Shown piece by piece: positions 1 through 8,459 of a stretch of DNA of 64,000 nt (positions within the stretch are counted from its first letter, which is position 1; every line of letters begins with the position of its first letter). The notes beneath the pieces are model-generated. The model was not told where the DNA came from. It searched no databases and saw nothing but the letters and a program-made list of their open reading frames with translations. A program made the position numbers and the translations under genes. The DNA comes from Chloroflexota bacterium (GTDB lineage: Bacteria; Chloroflexota; Anaerolineae; UBA4142), in NCBI GenBank assembly GCA_016219275.1, contig JACRBM010000042.1, positions 37,244 through 101,243 on the forward strand, read 5' to 3'.

Positions 1-56
1 CCGAACGTGTCGCCAACGTGATCGAAGAAACGCTGCGCGAACTGACGGGAGTGTGA
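1..56 (+). CDS. C-terminal end of an upstream gene (partial)
   Basis: An open frame enters from the left edge and ends at a TGA at 54-56, giving about 17 residues that finish in ELTGV. The next gene starts 3 bases later, so the two are probably in one operon. Nothing can be said about function from so short a tail. Confidence 0.6.
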   Translation, partial: ERVANVIEETLRELTGV

Positions 57-59
57 ACG

Positions 60-851
60 ATGCCAACAGTCATTGACACGCACACGCATATCGGGCTTGC
101 TTCATTCATCACCAAGCCGATCTCGGAAGAGAAACTCAAACGCCCGGCTTTCCGCGATCCAATGGAGAACTCGATTAAGAATCTAATCGCGCGGATGGAT
201 GCGAATGGCGTCACGCGCGCGGTGACGTTTGCGTATCCGCTCGAAGAGGTGGACGCGGTGATGGCAAACGAGTACGTGTTCGCCGCCCAGCGCGCGTACC
301 CCGCGCGCATCATTCCGTTCGCGCTGATCGGCGACGATGTCGAACGCTGGGCGAAGGCGGGCGCGCGCGGTTTCAAGGAGCAGGACATTCTCCAAGCGCC
401 GGAGCGATTCAATCTCAAGCGCGCGTACGCGATGGTTGCCGAGACCGGCAAGCCGTTACTTTTGCACGGACGTTCGCGCACGCCGAGCGAAGTATCGGAC
501 AAGATCAAAGGCATGTTGCGCGATGCGCCGCGGCTCAAGGTCATCGTCGCGCACATGGGACGCCACACGCCGAACACGCGCCAACACGTCGAAGAGAATT
601 TGCTCGCGTTGCGCGATGACGCGAATGTGTACTTTGAGACTTCGACGGTGCGCGATCCGGCAATCATCGCGCGTGCGGTTGAATTGATTGGCGAAGATCG
701 CGTGTTGTTCGGCTCCGATTTTCCGTTCAACTCGTACCAGGACCCTGATCCGCTCGCGGTGGAACTCGACGTGATTCGGCGCGCGAACCTTGCGCCGCGC
801 GTGGCGCAGAAAATATTCGGACAAAATATTCTGCGCTTGTTGGAACTGTAG
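60..851 (+). CDS. amidohydrolase family protein (Amidohydro_2 type TIM barrel)
   Basis: This 263-residue protein begins with a DTHTHIG motif at residues 6-12, the usual first metal-binding strand of metal-dependent hydrolases. It ends with a GSDFPF motif near residue 220, the last-strand Asp. The Lys/His positions in the middle (LLLHGRS, VIVAHMGRH) fit the short cytosolic Amidohydro_2 family (PF04909), which includes lactonases and decarboxylases such as ACMSD-like enzymes. The substrate cannot be read from the sequence. It starts 3 bases after the preceding stop, which suggests translational coupling. A second member of this superfamily is encoded at 49898-50737. Confidence is high for the fold and low for the substrate. 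Confidence 0.85.
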   Translation: MPTVIDTHTHIGLASFITKPISEEKLKRPAFRDPMENSIKNLIARMDANGVTRAVTFAYPLEEVDAVMANEYVFAAQRAYPARIIPFALIGDDVERWAKAGARGFKEQDILQAPERFNLKRAYAMVAETGKPLLLHGRSRTPSEVSDKIKGMLRDAPRLKVIVAHMGRHTPNTRQHVEENLLALRDDANVYFETSTVRDPAIIARAVELIGEDRVLFGSDFPFNSYQDPDPLAVELDVIRRANLAPRVAQKIFGQNILRLLEL

Positions 852-945
852 AGCAAATAAGAAATTTGCTCCACGCGAACTGTAGCGCAAATTTCCAATG
901 TGCGATGTTGATGCAGAGTGGCAAATTAGAAATTTGCCCCACAGA
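852..945. repeat. short inverted repeats of the AAATTTGC family
   Basis: Between the amidohydrolase and the lipoprotein gene there are three copies of a small palindrome built from GCAAAT and AAATTTGC, each followed by CCAC or CCAATG. The same unit recurs at 47157-47206. It looks like a dispersed intergenic repeat and could act as a weak hairpin. No gene is seen. Confidence 0.55.
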
Positions 946-1020
946 AGGAGGTGGTTCGAAAGTAAAACGAACGATGCCTACATCCGGTTGTCTGGATTTG
1001 TCTCACCCTTGGAGGAGAAG

Positions 1021-2745
1021 ATGAAAAAGTATTTTCTGCTTTCACTCGCGCTCGTCACGATGTTGATGATGATTGCCGCGTGTGCGCCGACACCGACGCC
1101 GGCGCCAACCCTAGCGCCGCCAACCGCGGCGCCGAAACCAACGGATATGCCCAAGCCGACAGATGCGCCGAAGGCGACTGAAGCACCAAAACCAACTACG
1201 GCTCCGGCAACTGCCGCGCCCAAACCAACCGATGTGCCGAAACCCGCCGCGCCAACTGTCTTGCGCTTTCGTCTGACGCGCGATCCGCGCACACTCGAAC
1301 CTGGGTTGTTCCTCGAACTCATCACCGGTTACATCGCCAAAGATTTGCACGCCGGGTTGGTGCGCTATAACGAAAAAATGGAACTCGTGCCATTCATCGC
1401 GAAGGAATGGTCGGTCTCGACAGATGGTTTGACGTACACGTTCAAACTGCGCGATGACGTCAAATTCCACAACGGGCGCAAAGTGGTTGCGGACGATTTT
1501 GTGTACACGTTCACGCGCATCTTGAATCCCAAAGTCAAAGCCGCCGCTGGTCCGGCGAACCTTGCCAAAGTTAAGGGCGTCAAAGATTTCATTGATGGCA
1601 AAGTCACGAGCGTCGAAGGATTGCAAGCGCCAGACGCGACGACATTCAAAATCGTGATGGCGCAACCTGATCCCGCGTTGATGTTGCGTCTCGGCACGAA
1701 CTTTATGGCGGTCGTGCCGAAGGAAGCCGTGATTGACGGCGAAGCCAAGTGGAAAGACAAACCGGTCGGCGCGGGCGCGTACAAGTACGTGGATTGGCAG
1801 CCGAACGTCAAGGTCGTGCTCGAAGCGAATCCGGATTTTTTCCTGGGCAAACCCAAAGTGGACCGCATCGAATATCTCACGGTGCCGGATGCCGCGACCG
1901 CGCTCGCACAGTACCAAAAAGGCGAACTCGACATCCTGGGTGTGACCGGCGCGCAACTCGCGCAGATCGAACGCGACGCGACGTTGAGCAAAGAATTGAA
2001 TCAATGGTCACGCGGTCAACTGACCTTCTTTGCGTTGAACGAAAAGCGCGTGCCCGCATTCAAAGACAAGAATGTGCGCCAAGCGTTCAACTATGCGGTC
2101 AATCGCAAAGACCTGATCGAAAAAGTGTTGCGCAACGACCGCAACATGGCGACCGGTTATGTGCCGGTGGGCATTCCCGAAGCGATTCCGAACGAGACCG
2201 GTTACGCGTTCGATCCCGCAAAAGCGAAAGAGCTGATGGCAAAAGCCGGTTTTGCGGATGGCAAAGGTTTCCCCAAGATTGAATTTGTGACGACTGCGGA
2301 TGAGCAAACGCTCGCCGAAGCGATCACCGCGCAGTTGAAAGCAAACCTGGGTGTGGATGTCGCCGTTCGCATCGGCGAGAGTGGCGATGTGTTGAACGGT
2401 TTGTGGGCGAAGGACAAGTGGGACATTGTCTCGTGGGGTTGGTCGGCGGATCGCCCCGCCTCCGAAGTCTGGCTCTTTGAATTGTTGTACAGCAAAGCGG
2501 AAAGTAACTTTGCCAGTTACAGCAATCCCGAGTACGACAAACTCGTGGACATGGCGCTCGCGGAAACGGATCCCGCCAAACGTCTTGCCGCGTGGCGTGA
2601 GGTTGCCAAGATGGCGAGCGATGAAGCGCCGCTGATCCCGTTCGGTTTTGCCAAGCACCTGTTCTTGGTCAAGCCATACGTCAAGGGTTTTAGCGCGGAC
2701 TTGCTCGGACCGCGTCGGTTCGAAACTGTTGAGATCGTAAAATGA
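1021..2745 (+). CDS. ABC transporter substrate-binding lipoprotein (SBP_bac_5, Opp/Dpp type)
   Basis: The chosen ATG at 1021 follows a GGAGGAG Shine-Dalgarno and opens a 574-residue protein. Its signal peptide (MKKYFLLSL) ends in a lipobox (IAAC, Cys near residue 21), so it is anchored outside the membrane. Residues 22-80 are a low-complexity linker rich in Pro, Thr, Ala and Lys, typical of Chloroflexota lipoproteins. The rest matches the family-5 extracellular solute-binding fold (LRDDVKFHNGR, FNYAVNRKDLI). Two permease genes follow, forming an importer without an ATPase in the immediate neighbourhood. Opp-type systems carry peptides, oligosaccharides or metals, and the substrate here is open. 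An in-frame upstream start at 898 would put non-signal sequence before the lipobox and is rejected. Confidence 0.9.
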   Translation: MKKYFLLSLALVTMLMMIAACAPTPTPAPTLAPPTAAPKPTDMPKPTDAPKATEAPKPTTAPATAAPKPTDVPKPAAPTVLRFRLTRDPRTLEPGLFLELITGYIAKDLHAGLVRYNEKMELVPFIAKEWSVSTDGLTYTFKLRDDVKFHNGRKVVADDFVYTFTRILNPKVKAAAGPANLAKVKGVKDFIDGKVTSVEGLQAPDATTFKIVMAQPDPALMLRLGTNFMAVVPKEAVIDGEAKWKDKPVGAGAYKYVDWQPNVKVVLEANPDFFLGKPKVDRIEYLTVPDAATALAQYQKGELDILGVTGAQLAQIERDATLSKELNQWSRGQLTFFALNEKRVPAFKDKNVRQAFNYAVNRKDLIEKVLRNDRNMATGYVPVGIPEAIPNETGYAFDPAKAKELMAKAGFADGKGFPKIEFVTTADEQTLAEAITAQLKANLGVDVAVRIGESGDVLNGLWAKDKWDIVSWGWSADRPASEVWLFELLYSKAESNFASYSNPEYDKLVDMALAETDPAKRLAAWREVAKMASDEAPLIPFGFAKHLFLVKPYVKGFSADLLGPRRFETVEIVK

Positions 2746-2750
2746 AATCC

Positions 2751-2777
2751 GTAGGGGCGGGGTCACCCCGCTCCTAC
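2751..2777. repeat. inverted repeat of the GTAGGGGCGGG family
   Basis: GTAGGGGCGGGG and CCCCGCTCCTAC form a stable hairpin with a TCA loop right after the lipoprotein stop. A near-identical copy follows the second lipoprotein gene at 34861-34886. A hairpin here could stabilise the lipoprotein mRNA end or attenuate permease expression. Confidence 0.65.
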
Positions 2778-2796
2778 CACCCCGATTGTGTTTTCA

Positions 2797-3723
2797 ATGT
2801 CACGCTTTCTCGTTCAACGAATCTTTGCCACCATCTTTAGTCTGTTCGCCGCGACGCTCATCGCGTTCCTTGCCTCGCGTCTCGCGCCGGGCGATCCGAT
2901 TCGGATGATGGTCGGCGATCAAAACATCGCACCGCAGGTGATTCGGCAGTTGCAGGCACAGTACGGTCTCGATCAACCAATCCCAGTTCAGTATTTTTAT
3001 TTTCTTCGCAACGCGCTCGTCGGCGATTTTGGCACGTCGTACTATTACATCGGCAAGCCGGTGATGGAGGTGATCGCGCCGGGCGTGCTCGTCTCGTTGC
3101 AGTGGGAGAGCATCGCGCTGTTGCTCGCGGTGGCGAGCGCACTCGTGCTGGGCACGCTCTCGGCGATCAAGCACAACACCTGGCTCGACAACGCGATCAT
3201 GTTCGTAGCATTATCCGGGATTTCACTGCCCAGTTTTGCGCTCGCCACATTTTTAATTGTGATCTTTTCACTTTACTTTAATTTGCTTCCAGTCGCCGGA
3301 CTAACGAGTCCGGCGCACTATGTTCTGCCGTGCCTCACGATGGCGGCGCAACCGTCGGCATTGCTCGCACGCATGTTGCGCGCTTCGATGCTCGAAGTGA
3401 TCAACCAAGAGTACGTCGTCACCGCGCGCGCCAAAGGTCTGCGCGAATCGGCGGTGATCGTGCGGCATGCGCTCAAGAACGCATTGCTCCCGACGCTCAC
3501 CGTACTCGGCATTATGGTCGGACGCATCCTGGCTGGCGCGTTCTTGATCGAAACGGTGTTCAGTATTCCGGGCATCGGGCGCATCGGCGTGCAAGCCGTC
3601 GTGCATCGCGATTATCCGGTCATCCTGGGTGTCACGATCTTACTCTCGGTCGCGTTCTTATTCGTCACATTCATCGTGGATTTGCTGTACGGATTTTTGG
3701 ATCCACGGATTCGGTACACGTGA
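2797..3723 (+). CDS. ABC transporter permease, OppB/DppB type
   Basis: This inner-membrane permease of about 308 residues has an N-terminal helix (FLVQRIFATIFSLFAATLIAF) followed by the short periplasmic loop typical of DppB (APGDPIRMM, YGLDQPIPVQY). It has about six membrane spans and the cytoplasmic EAA-type loop (ARAKGLRESAVIVRHALKNAL) that contacts the ATPase. A GTG at 2788 in the same frame would add three residues, and neither start has a clear Shine-Dalgarno. It lies between the lipoprotein and the second permease and is cotranscribed with them. Confidence 0.9.
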   Translation: MSRFLVQRIFATIFSLFAATLIAFLASRLAPGDPIRMMVGDQNIAPQVIRQLQAQYGLDQPIPVQYFYFLRNALVGDFGTSYYYIGKPVMEVIAPGVLVSLQWESIALLLAVASALVLGTLSAIKHNTWLDNAIMFVALSGISLPSFALATFLIVIFSLYFNLLPVAGLTSPAHYVLPCLTMAAQPSALLARMLRASMLEVINQEYVVTARAKGLRESAVIVRHALKNALLPTLTVLGIMVGRILAGAFLIETVFSIPGIGRIGVQAVVHRDYPVILGVTILLSVAFLFVTFIVDLLYGFLDPRIRYT

Positions 3724-3725
3724 TT

Positions 3726-4613
3726 ATGGCTCAGACTATTCTGCCAACTTCCCCACGCAAACCGGCGGCGTCCAACCTCTGGATGGACGCGTGGTATCGT
3801 CTGCAAAAAAATCGCGCGGCGGTCGTGTCGTTCTTTTTTATCATCGCGTTGATTTTATTTATCGTTCTCTCGCCGATGCTGGGTTTGCCCTCGCCGCTCG
3901 ATCAAGACCTGGGACGCATCAGCGAAGAACCCAGCGCGGACCACTGGTTTGGCACGGATGAACTGGGACGCGATTTACTCAGTCGTGTTGTGCACGGTGG
4001 GCAGGTGTCCTTGATGGTCGGTCTCGTCGTGCAAATTGCGACGGCGAGCATCGGCATGTTGCTCGGATTGATCGCTGGGTATTACGGCGGTACGGTGGAC
4101 ACGATCATCATGCGCGTGGTGGATACGATGTACGCGTTTCCGCCGTTTCTCTTCGCGGTGTTCATGGCGGCGATTTTGCCGCCGTCGGTGTGGAGTATTG
4201 TGCTCGTGCTTGTGCTCGTCGGCTGGCCCTGGGAAGCGCGCGTCACGCGCGGGTTGGTGTTGTCGCTCAAGGAACGCGAGTACGTCACTGCGGCACGCGT
4301 CGTCGGCGCGTCGAATTGGCGGATTATGCTGCGACACATTTTGCCCAACTCGCTCAGCCCGATCATCGTCGGTTTTTCGATTGGCATTGCCGGGACGATT
4401 ATGGCGGAATCGGGCTTGTCGTTTCTTGGCATCGGCATTCGTCCACCCACGCCGAGTTGGGGTGGGATGATTGACAAGGGGCGCTTGTTCTTGCAGGTCT
4501 ATCCACACCTCGCGATTTTTCCCAGCATCGCGCTAGCCGTGACGGTGCTCGCGTTCAACTTTTTGGGTGATGGTCTGCGCGACGCGCTCGACCCGCGGAT
4601 GCGGAGGGAATAG
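3726..4613 (+). CDS. ABC transporter permease, OppC/DppC type
   Basis: The 295-residue permease starts 2 bases after the OppB-type gene. The frame is open upstream to 3330, but the upstream part is a shadow of the preceding gene, so the ATG at 3726 is taken. It shows the OppC N-terminal helix (AAVVSFFFIIALILFIVLS), the HWFGTDELGRDLLSRVVHGG segment characteristic of the family, and an EAA loop (TAARVVGASNWRIMLRHILPN). With its partner it forms the membrane channel. No ATPase gene follows, so the importer must borrow ATPases encoded elsewhere, possibly those at 31565 and 37175. Confidence 0.9.
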   Translation: MAQTILPTSPRKPAASNLWMDAWYRLQKNRAAVVSFFFIIALILFIVLSPMLGLPSPLDQDLGRISEEPSADHWFGTDELGRDLLSRVVHGGQVSLMVGLVVQIATASIGMLLGLIAGYYGGTVDTIIMRVVDTMYAFPPFLFAVFMAAILPPSVWSIVLVLVLVGWPWEARVTRGLVLSLKEREYVTAARVVGASNWRIMLRHILPNSLSPIIVGFSIGIAGTIMAESGLSFLGIGIRPPTPSWGGMIDKGRLFLQVYPHLAIFPSIALAVTVLAFNFLGDGLRDALDPRMRRE

Positions 4614-4675
4614 GACCCATCAACGAAATTGTTCCGCTAAAACAATACCGTCGCCAAATCGTTTTCGCCCGTTTT

Positions 4676-4837
4676 TTTATCCGCGAATAACGCGAATCTC
4701 CGCTAATTTTTAAATTCATTCGCGTTATTCGTGGATGAATTTATGATTTTGGCGAAGGTGTTGTAAAAGCAAAGACTTTTTGAACGCGGACGCTTCGCGC
4801 GCGGACAAACGCAGATAGAAAATATCCGCGTCCGAAT
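4676..4837. repeat. two palindromic repeats in the 4614-4862 gap
   Basis: At about 4678-4738 an ATCCGCGAATAACGCGAAT arm faces an ATTCGCGTTATTCGTGGAT arm. At about 4783-4837 a GAACGCGGACG unit faces ATCCGCGTCCG. Both belong to the GGACGCGGAT-type repeats seen again at 10809, 16736 and 45853. The gap holds no gene. The first hairpin could end the permease transcript. Confidence 0.55.
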
Positions 4838-4862
4838 TTATATTCAAGTCTGGAGAATTTCA

Positions 4863-5852
4863 ATGGCGACAAGAATCGAAAGTTTTGGAGATACAGCCAA
4901 CGTCGAATTAACTATCCTGGTAGACAACCGCACGGATCAGTTGGTCGAGTCCACGGAATCCGTCAAGCGATTTACGGATGCGCCTCTGCTGGCAGAACAC
5001 GGTTTTGCCGCCCTGGTTCATCTCAAAGAGAGCGGCGCACGAATTCTCTGGGATGCCGGTTACACACGCATCGCCTTGTTGGAAAATTTGCGATGGATGA
5101 AAATGGATCCGGCGACGATCAATCAAATCGCGCTTAGTCACGGCGACGACGATCACACAACTGCCGTGACGGAAATTCTCAAAGCGATGGACTTGAAGCC
5201 GCAACCGCGCCAATGGAATGCCGACGCAACATCCGAAACGATGCGCGCGTGGGCAGTCGGTCGCCGGGTTTCGATCATCGCGCACCCTGCCGCTTTCCGC
5301 GAACGGTGGATTTTGCGCGACGACGGTACGCGACGCGGACCGCTGCCAATTCCTCCACGCGATGAATGGCAAGCCCTCGGCGGACAAATCGTTCTCTCGG
5401 AAGGACCTTGCCAACTTGCGCCGGGTGTCTGGACAACGGGCGCGATTCCGCGACGCAGTTTTGAAACTATCGGTGTGTCTCCGTTTTTGTACTATCGAGA
5501 AGGAAATACCTTCGTTAAAGATCAGATGGAAGATGACCAGGCATTGGTGATTCATCTTCGAGACAAAGGATTGGTGGTGCTTTCTGGTTGCGCGCATTCG
5601 GGCATCGTCAACACGGTGAATTACGCGCGTGAAATCAGTGGCGTAGAGCAGGTATTTGCCATCATCGGTGGTTTCCATCTTGCCCGGGCGAAAGCAGACC
5701 TTATTCAACGAACTATTTCGGAAATTGGCGCGCTCGATCCTCAACTCGTTGCGCCGTCGCACTGCAGTGGCTTCAAGACGACCATGCAATTTGCCGAACA
5801 GATGCCAGACGCATTCGTGCAGGCGCTCGTGGGTACGACGTACGCGTTTTAG
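4863..5852 (+). CDS. MBL-fold metallo-hydrolase (COG1237-like)
   Basis: The 329-residue protein has the metallo-beta-lactamase metal motif SHGDDDH at residues 92-98, a second His in SGCAHSG, a third in GGFHLA, and a final PSHCSG. The long insert and the HGDDDH spelling match the family annotated as 7,8-dihydropterin-6-methyl-4-(beta-D-ribofuranosyl)-aminobenzene-5'-phosphate synthase-like (COG1237). That name derives from the methanopterin pathway, and bacterial members are mostly uncharacterised. It is cytosolic, stands alone, and converges with the minus-strand operon that ends at 6093. Confidence is high for fold and metal site and low for reaction. Confidence 0.85.
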   Translation: MATRIESFGDTANVELTILVDNRTDQLVESTESVKRFTDAPLLAEHGFAALVHLKESGARILWDAGYTRIALLENLRWMKMDPATINQIALSHGDDDHTTAVTEILKAMDLKPQPRQWNADATSETMRAWAVGRRVSIIAHPAAFRERWILRDDGTRRGPLPIPPRDEWQALGGQIVLSEGPCQLAPGVWTTGAIPRRSFETIGVSPFLYYREGNTFVKDQMEDDQALVIHLRDKGLVVLSGCAHSGIVNTVNYAREISGVEQVFAIIGGFHLARAKADLIQRTISEIGALDPQLVAPSHCSGFKTTMQFAEQMPDAFVQALVGTTYAF

Positions 5853-6039
5853 CGCGAATGCCGGTTTGGTTTGCGATCTCGGAGAGACGTTAAAATTTGT
5901 TTTCGAACGTGATCGCTTGCTCGTCGCCCTTGGTCGGTGATTCAACAACAAATTCCACGTCTGGCGTACATTCCGTACGCGCAGGACGAACTGTGGTTCG
6001 TGGATTGAGCGCGTGGATGCCGCCGCGCGATGAATCAAA

Positions 6040-6067
6040 AAGGGCAAACCGAACCCGGTATGCCCTT
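6040..6067 (-). terminator. intrinsic terminator of the hdr-chrA operon
   Basis: Read on the minus strand, AAGGGCA pairs with TGCCCTT around an inner CCGG/CCGG-type stem, and a run of five T follows. It lies about 25 bases past the stop of the last chrA gene. This is the expected place for a Rho-independent terminator of the operon running down from 14747. Confidence 0.75.
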
Positions 6068-6092
6068 GCGCTTCTTCGAGCGAAAAATCATT

Positions 6093-6623
6093 TTAACGCC
6101 ACAGCAAGCCAATCAACGCGCCGACGAGAATGAGCATCCACGCTTCGATTTTCGAGAACAACAGAATGCCCAGCGCCGCCAGCGCGAGGAGCACGGACAG
6201 CGGTTCCTGGATCATCGTCGTCGCCAGGCGCAACGAGACCGCGACCAACACGGCAACCGCCGCTGGCTTGACGCCGTTGAGAAACGCGCGCACCCAGCGC
6301 GAATGGCGGACGCGTTGAAAGTATCGCGTCGTCAGAATCACGAGCAAGATACCTGGCGCGTAAATCGCAATCGTCGCGACAAGCGCGCCGCCGATGCCGG
6401 CGACCTTGTAACCGACGAACGTCGCCAGAATCGTGATCGGACCGGGCGTGACCTGACCGAGCGCGAGACCGTCCAGAAATTCCTTGTGCGTCAGCCATTG
6501 CTGACCGATCACGATTTCATCTTCGATCAACGCGACGATGACCAAGCCGCCGCCAAAGATCAGCGCGCCCATCTTGGCGAACGTGATCGCGAGTTCCCAG
6601 AGTGTCATCAACTCCGGCGACAT
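6093..6623 (-). CDS. chrA: chromate transporter family protein, second half (ChrA domain)
   Basis: This 176-residue inner-membrane protein corresponds to one ChrA (PF02417) domain: FAKMGALIFGGGLVIVALIE near the start, then QVTPGPITILATFVGY, then repeated hydrophobic spans. The ATG at 6623 has GGGAG seven bases upstream. An alternative ATG at 6608 would overlap the previous stop as TGATG. The partner gene ends at 6608, so the pair forms a two-gene ChrA (short-chain type) acting as a heterodimer. The family is known for chromate export and, in some members, sulfate or other anion transport. It is the last gene of the Apr/Hdr operon, which suggests an anion linked to that redox chemistry. Confidence 0.85.
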   Translation of the reverse strand: MSPELMTLWELAITFAKMGALIFGGGLVIVALIEDEIVIGQQWLTHKEFLDGLALGQVTPGPITILATFVGYKVAGIGGALVATIAIYAPGILLVILTTRYFQRVRHSRWVRAFLNGVKPAAVAVLVAVSLRLATTMIQEPLSVLLALAALGILLFSKIEAWMLILVGALIGLLWR

Positions 6624-7147
6624 TGCCACCACTCCCAACCGATCCCCGCCACACCTGCGAGCAATAACACGACGACGATATTCGCGTTCAACGCGACAAT
6701 CGCCGCAAACACTAAAAGCGCGACGGCGATATGAAATCGTTGCGCGATCGCAGTGCGTCCCAGCCGATAGCATGAAACCAGGATGAGCGCGATGACGACC
6801 GGATTCATCCCCCACAAAATGCGCGTTGCCGCCGGGGTGTCGCCATATTCGAAATACAACGAACTCAAAACGAGGAGAATGGCGAATGCCGGAAAGAGGA
6901 AACCGAACGCGGCGATGAGCGCGCCGGGCAATCCTTTCAGGCGATAGCCGCAATACACCGCGACCATCGTCGCGGTGGGTCCCGGCAACATTTGGCACAT
7001 GCTCAAGCCCGCCAGAAAATCGTCGCGCGCGAGCCAGCCGCGTCGTTCGACGATTTCGTTCTGGATGTTGGAGATGTGCGCGACCATGCCGCCAAAACTG
7101 GTCGCGCCCAGTTTGAGAAACGCGTGCGCGAGTTGCAATGAGGTCAT
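6608..7147 (-). CDS. chrA: chromate transporter family protein, first half (ChrA domain)
   Basis: The 179-residue membrane protein is the N-terminal-type ChrA domain. It contains FLKLGATSFGGMVAHISNIQ, the CQMLPGPTATMVAVYCGY segment with the family PGP motif, and several membrane helices. Its ATG overlaps the hdrB stop as ATGA, so translation is coupled to the heterodisulfide reductase subunit. It overlaps the second ChrA half by 16 bases. Split ChrA proteins are known, but coupling to hdrB is unusual. Chromate, sulfate and sulfite are all possible substrates and cannot be separated from sequence alone. Confidence 0.85.
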   Translation of the reverse strand: MTSLQLAHAFLKLGATSFGGMVAHISNIQNEIVERRGWLARDDFLAGLSMCQMLPGPTATMVAVYCGYRLKGLPGALIAAFGFLFPAFAILLVLSSLYFEYGDTPAATRILWGMNPVVIALILVSCYRLGRTAIAQRFHIAVALLVFAAIVALNANIVVVLLLAGVAGIGWEWWQCRRS

Positions 7148-7950
7148 ATCCCAAATGCCGCCGTCATCAGTTGCGTAAAATACGAAACCTGGATGTTGTA
7201 TTTCACCCCGAAGCGTTTTTCGATCGTACTCTGCTTGTCGTCTAGACTCATTTTGCACAGCGGACACGCCACCGCAATGCGCCGCGCGCCGGCGTTCTGC
7301 GCTTCGTCTAACACGCGTCTGCTCGCGACGAGCGCCGCGTCGGGATGCGTAAGCAAAAGCGAGCCGCCGCAACAACGCGTCTTTGCGGCGAACGGCAACA
7401 CCGTCGCGCCGAGCGCGTTCAGCAAATCGTCGAGCATCATCGGATTCGCGTCCGACGCTTCAATCGCGATGTCGCGCGGGCGCGTGAGCAGACAGCCATA
7501 GTACGCCACGACGCGCAGGTCGCGCAAGGGTCGTGTCACTTTTTCCGCGATGCGCGCGAATCCAATCTCGCGCGCGAAGATTTCGAGCGGATGCGCGACG
7601 CGCACCGGTTCGGTGTACTCCAAGCCCAGCGATTTCAACGCCGCGTTCACGCGCGTGCGCGTCCCGGTGTCTTGCAACGCGTGCGCGGTGTGCGCGAGAT
7701 TATTGTAACACATACTGCACGGCGCGAAAAGTCGCGCCGATTTTTTTTGCGCGAGCGCGAGCGTGCGCGCCGCCAATGCCAACCCCAACGTTTCGTCGAG
7801 CGAACGCGCGGCGGTCGCGCCACAGCACGCCCAATCGCGCACCTCGGCGAGTTCGATTCCCAAATGTTTCGCGACGAGTTGAAACGATTGATCGTACGCG
7901 CGCGCCATTCCGTGGAGCGAGCATCCCGGCACGTATTGATACTGGGTCAT
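7144..7950 (-). CDS. hdrB: heterodisulfide reductase subunit B-like protein (HdrB)
   Basis: The 268-residue protein carries both CCG domains of HdrB. The first has GCSLHG near residue 9, WACCGATAAR near residue 41, and PCSMCYNNL. The second has YYGCLLTRP, CCGGSLL and CPLCKMSLD. These cysteines build the two non-cubane [4Fe-4S] clusters that reduce disulfides in methanogen Hdr, and all appear present. The ATG overlaps the hdrC stop by 4 bases, and the stop overlaps the ATG of chrA. In this operon HdrB would be the terminal electron acceptor or donor site facing a small thiol/disulfide or a linked partner. The physiological substrate in a bacterium with AprAB is unknown. Confidence 0.92.
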   Translation of the reverse strand: MTQYQYVPGCSLHGMARAYDQSFQLVAKHLGIELAEVRDWACCGATAARSLDETLGLALAARTLALAQKKSARLFAPCSMCYNNLAHTAHALQDTGTRTRVNAALKSLGLEYTEPVRVAHPLEIFAREIGFARIAEKVTRPLRDLRVVAYYGCLLTRPRDIAIEASDANPMMLDDLLNALGATVLPFAAKTRCCGGSLLLTHPDAALVASRRVLDEAQNAGARRIAVACPLCKMSLDDKQSTIEKRFGVKYNIQVSYFTQLMTAAFGI

Positions 7951-8459
7951 CGCGCCGACCCCTGAGCGAGAATTTCTTGAATCATGCGCGTGAGCGATTT
8001 GGCATCGTCAATCCTACCCGGCGCGAGCGCGAGTTCGCCGCGCCGCGCGAGCCGCAGTCCCATCTCGACGTGCGGCAACAACACGCTCATGCCGACGCGC
8101 CGCGCGTATGCTAGCATCAACTCCGGCTCGAACACGATGCCGCGCTTGCGAACGTTTTCGACAAACTCGCGATAGAACCACACGTTCGAATTGAGGATGC
8201 CGCGCGTTTCCGCAACGCGTTTGAGCCGCATCATCAAGTCCGCAATGTCAATCCCGCGCGGACAATATGTCGTGCAACTGTAGCAGGTCGCGCACAGCCA
8301 AAACGTATTCGCGTTGAGTGCGTCGTCCATGTAACCGAGCTGAATCAGTCGAATAAGCAAGCGCGGCGTGTGATCCATCGCGAACGCCATCGGGCATCCG
8401 CCCGCGCAGCGCCCGCACTGGTAACACGCTCGCGCAATGTTGGTGATTTGGGCATCCAT
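7947..8459 (-). CDS. hdrC: heterodisulfide reductase subunit C-like protein (HdrC)
   Basis: This 170-residue soluble ferredoxin-like protein has two classical [4Fe-4S] motifs. One is CYQCGRCAGGCP at about residues 12-23 and the other is CATCYSCTTYCPRG at about residues 56-69. It lacks membrane helices, so it is HdrC rather than the fused membrane QmoC type. Its start overlaps the HdrA stop as TAATG, and its end overlaps hdrB by 4 bases. It should carry electrons between HdrA and HdrB. Confidence 0.92.
   Translation of the reverse strand: MDAQITNIARACYQCGRCAGGCPMAFAMDHTPRLLIRLIQLGYMDDALNANTFWLCATCYSCTTYCPRGIDIADLMMRLKRVAETRGILNSNVWFYREFVENVRKRGIVFEPELMLAYARRVGMSVLLPHVEMGLRLARRGELALAPGRIDDAKSLTRMIQEILAQGSAR

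Noticed and set aside
1111..2004. Long minus-strand open frame of 297 codons under the lipoprotein gene
   Set aside because: It is a shadow of the plus-strand gene. Its translation is Arg/His-rich without a domain, and the opposite frame has a signal peptide and solute-binding motifs.
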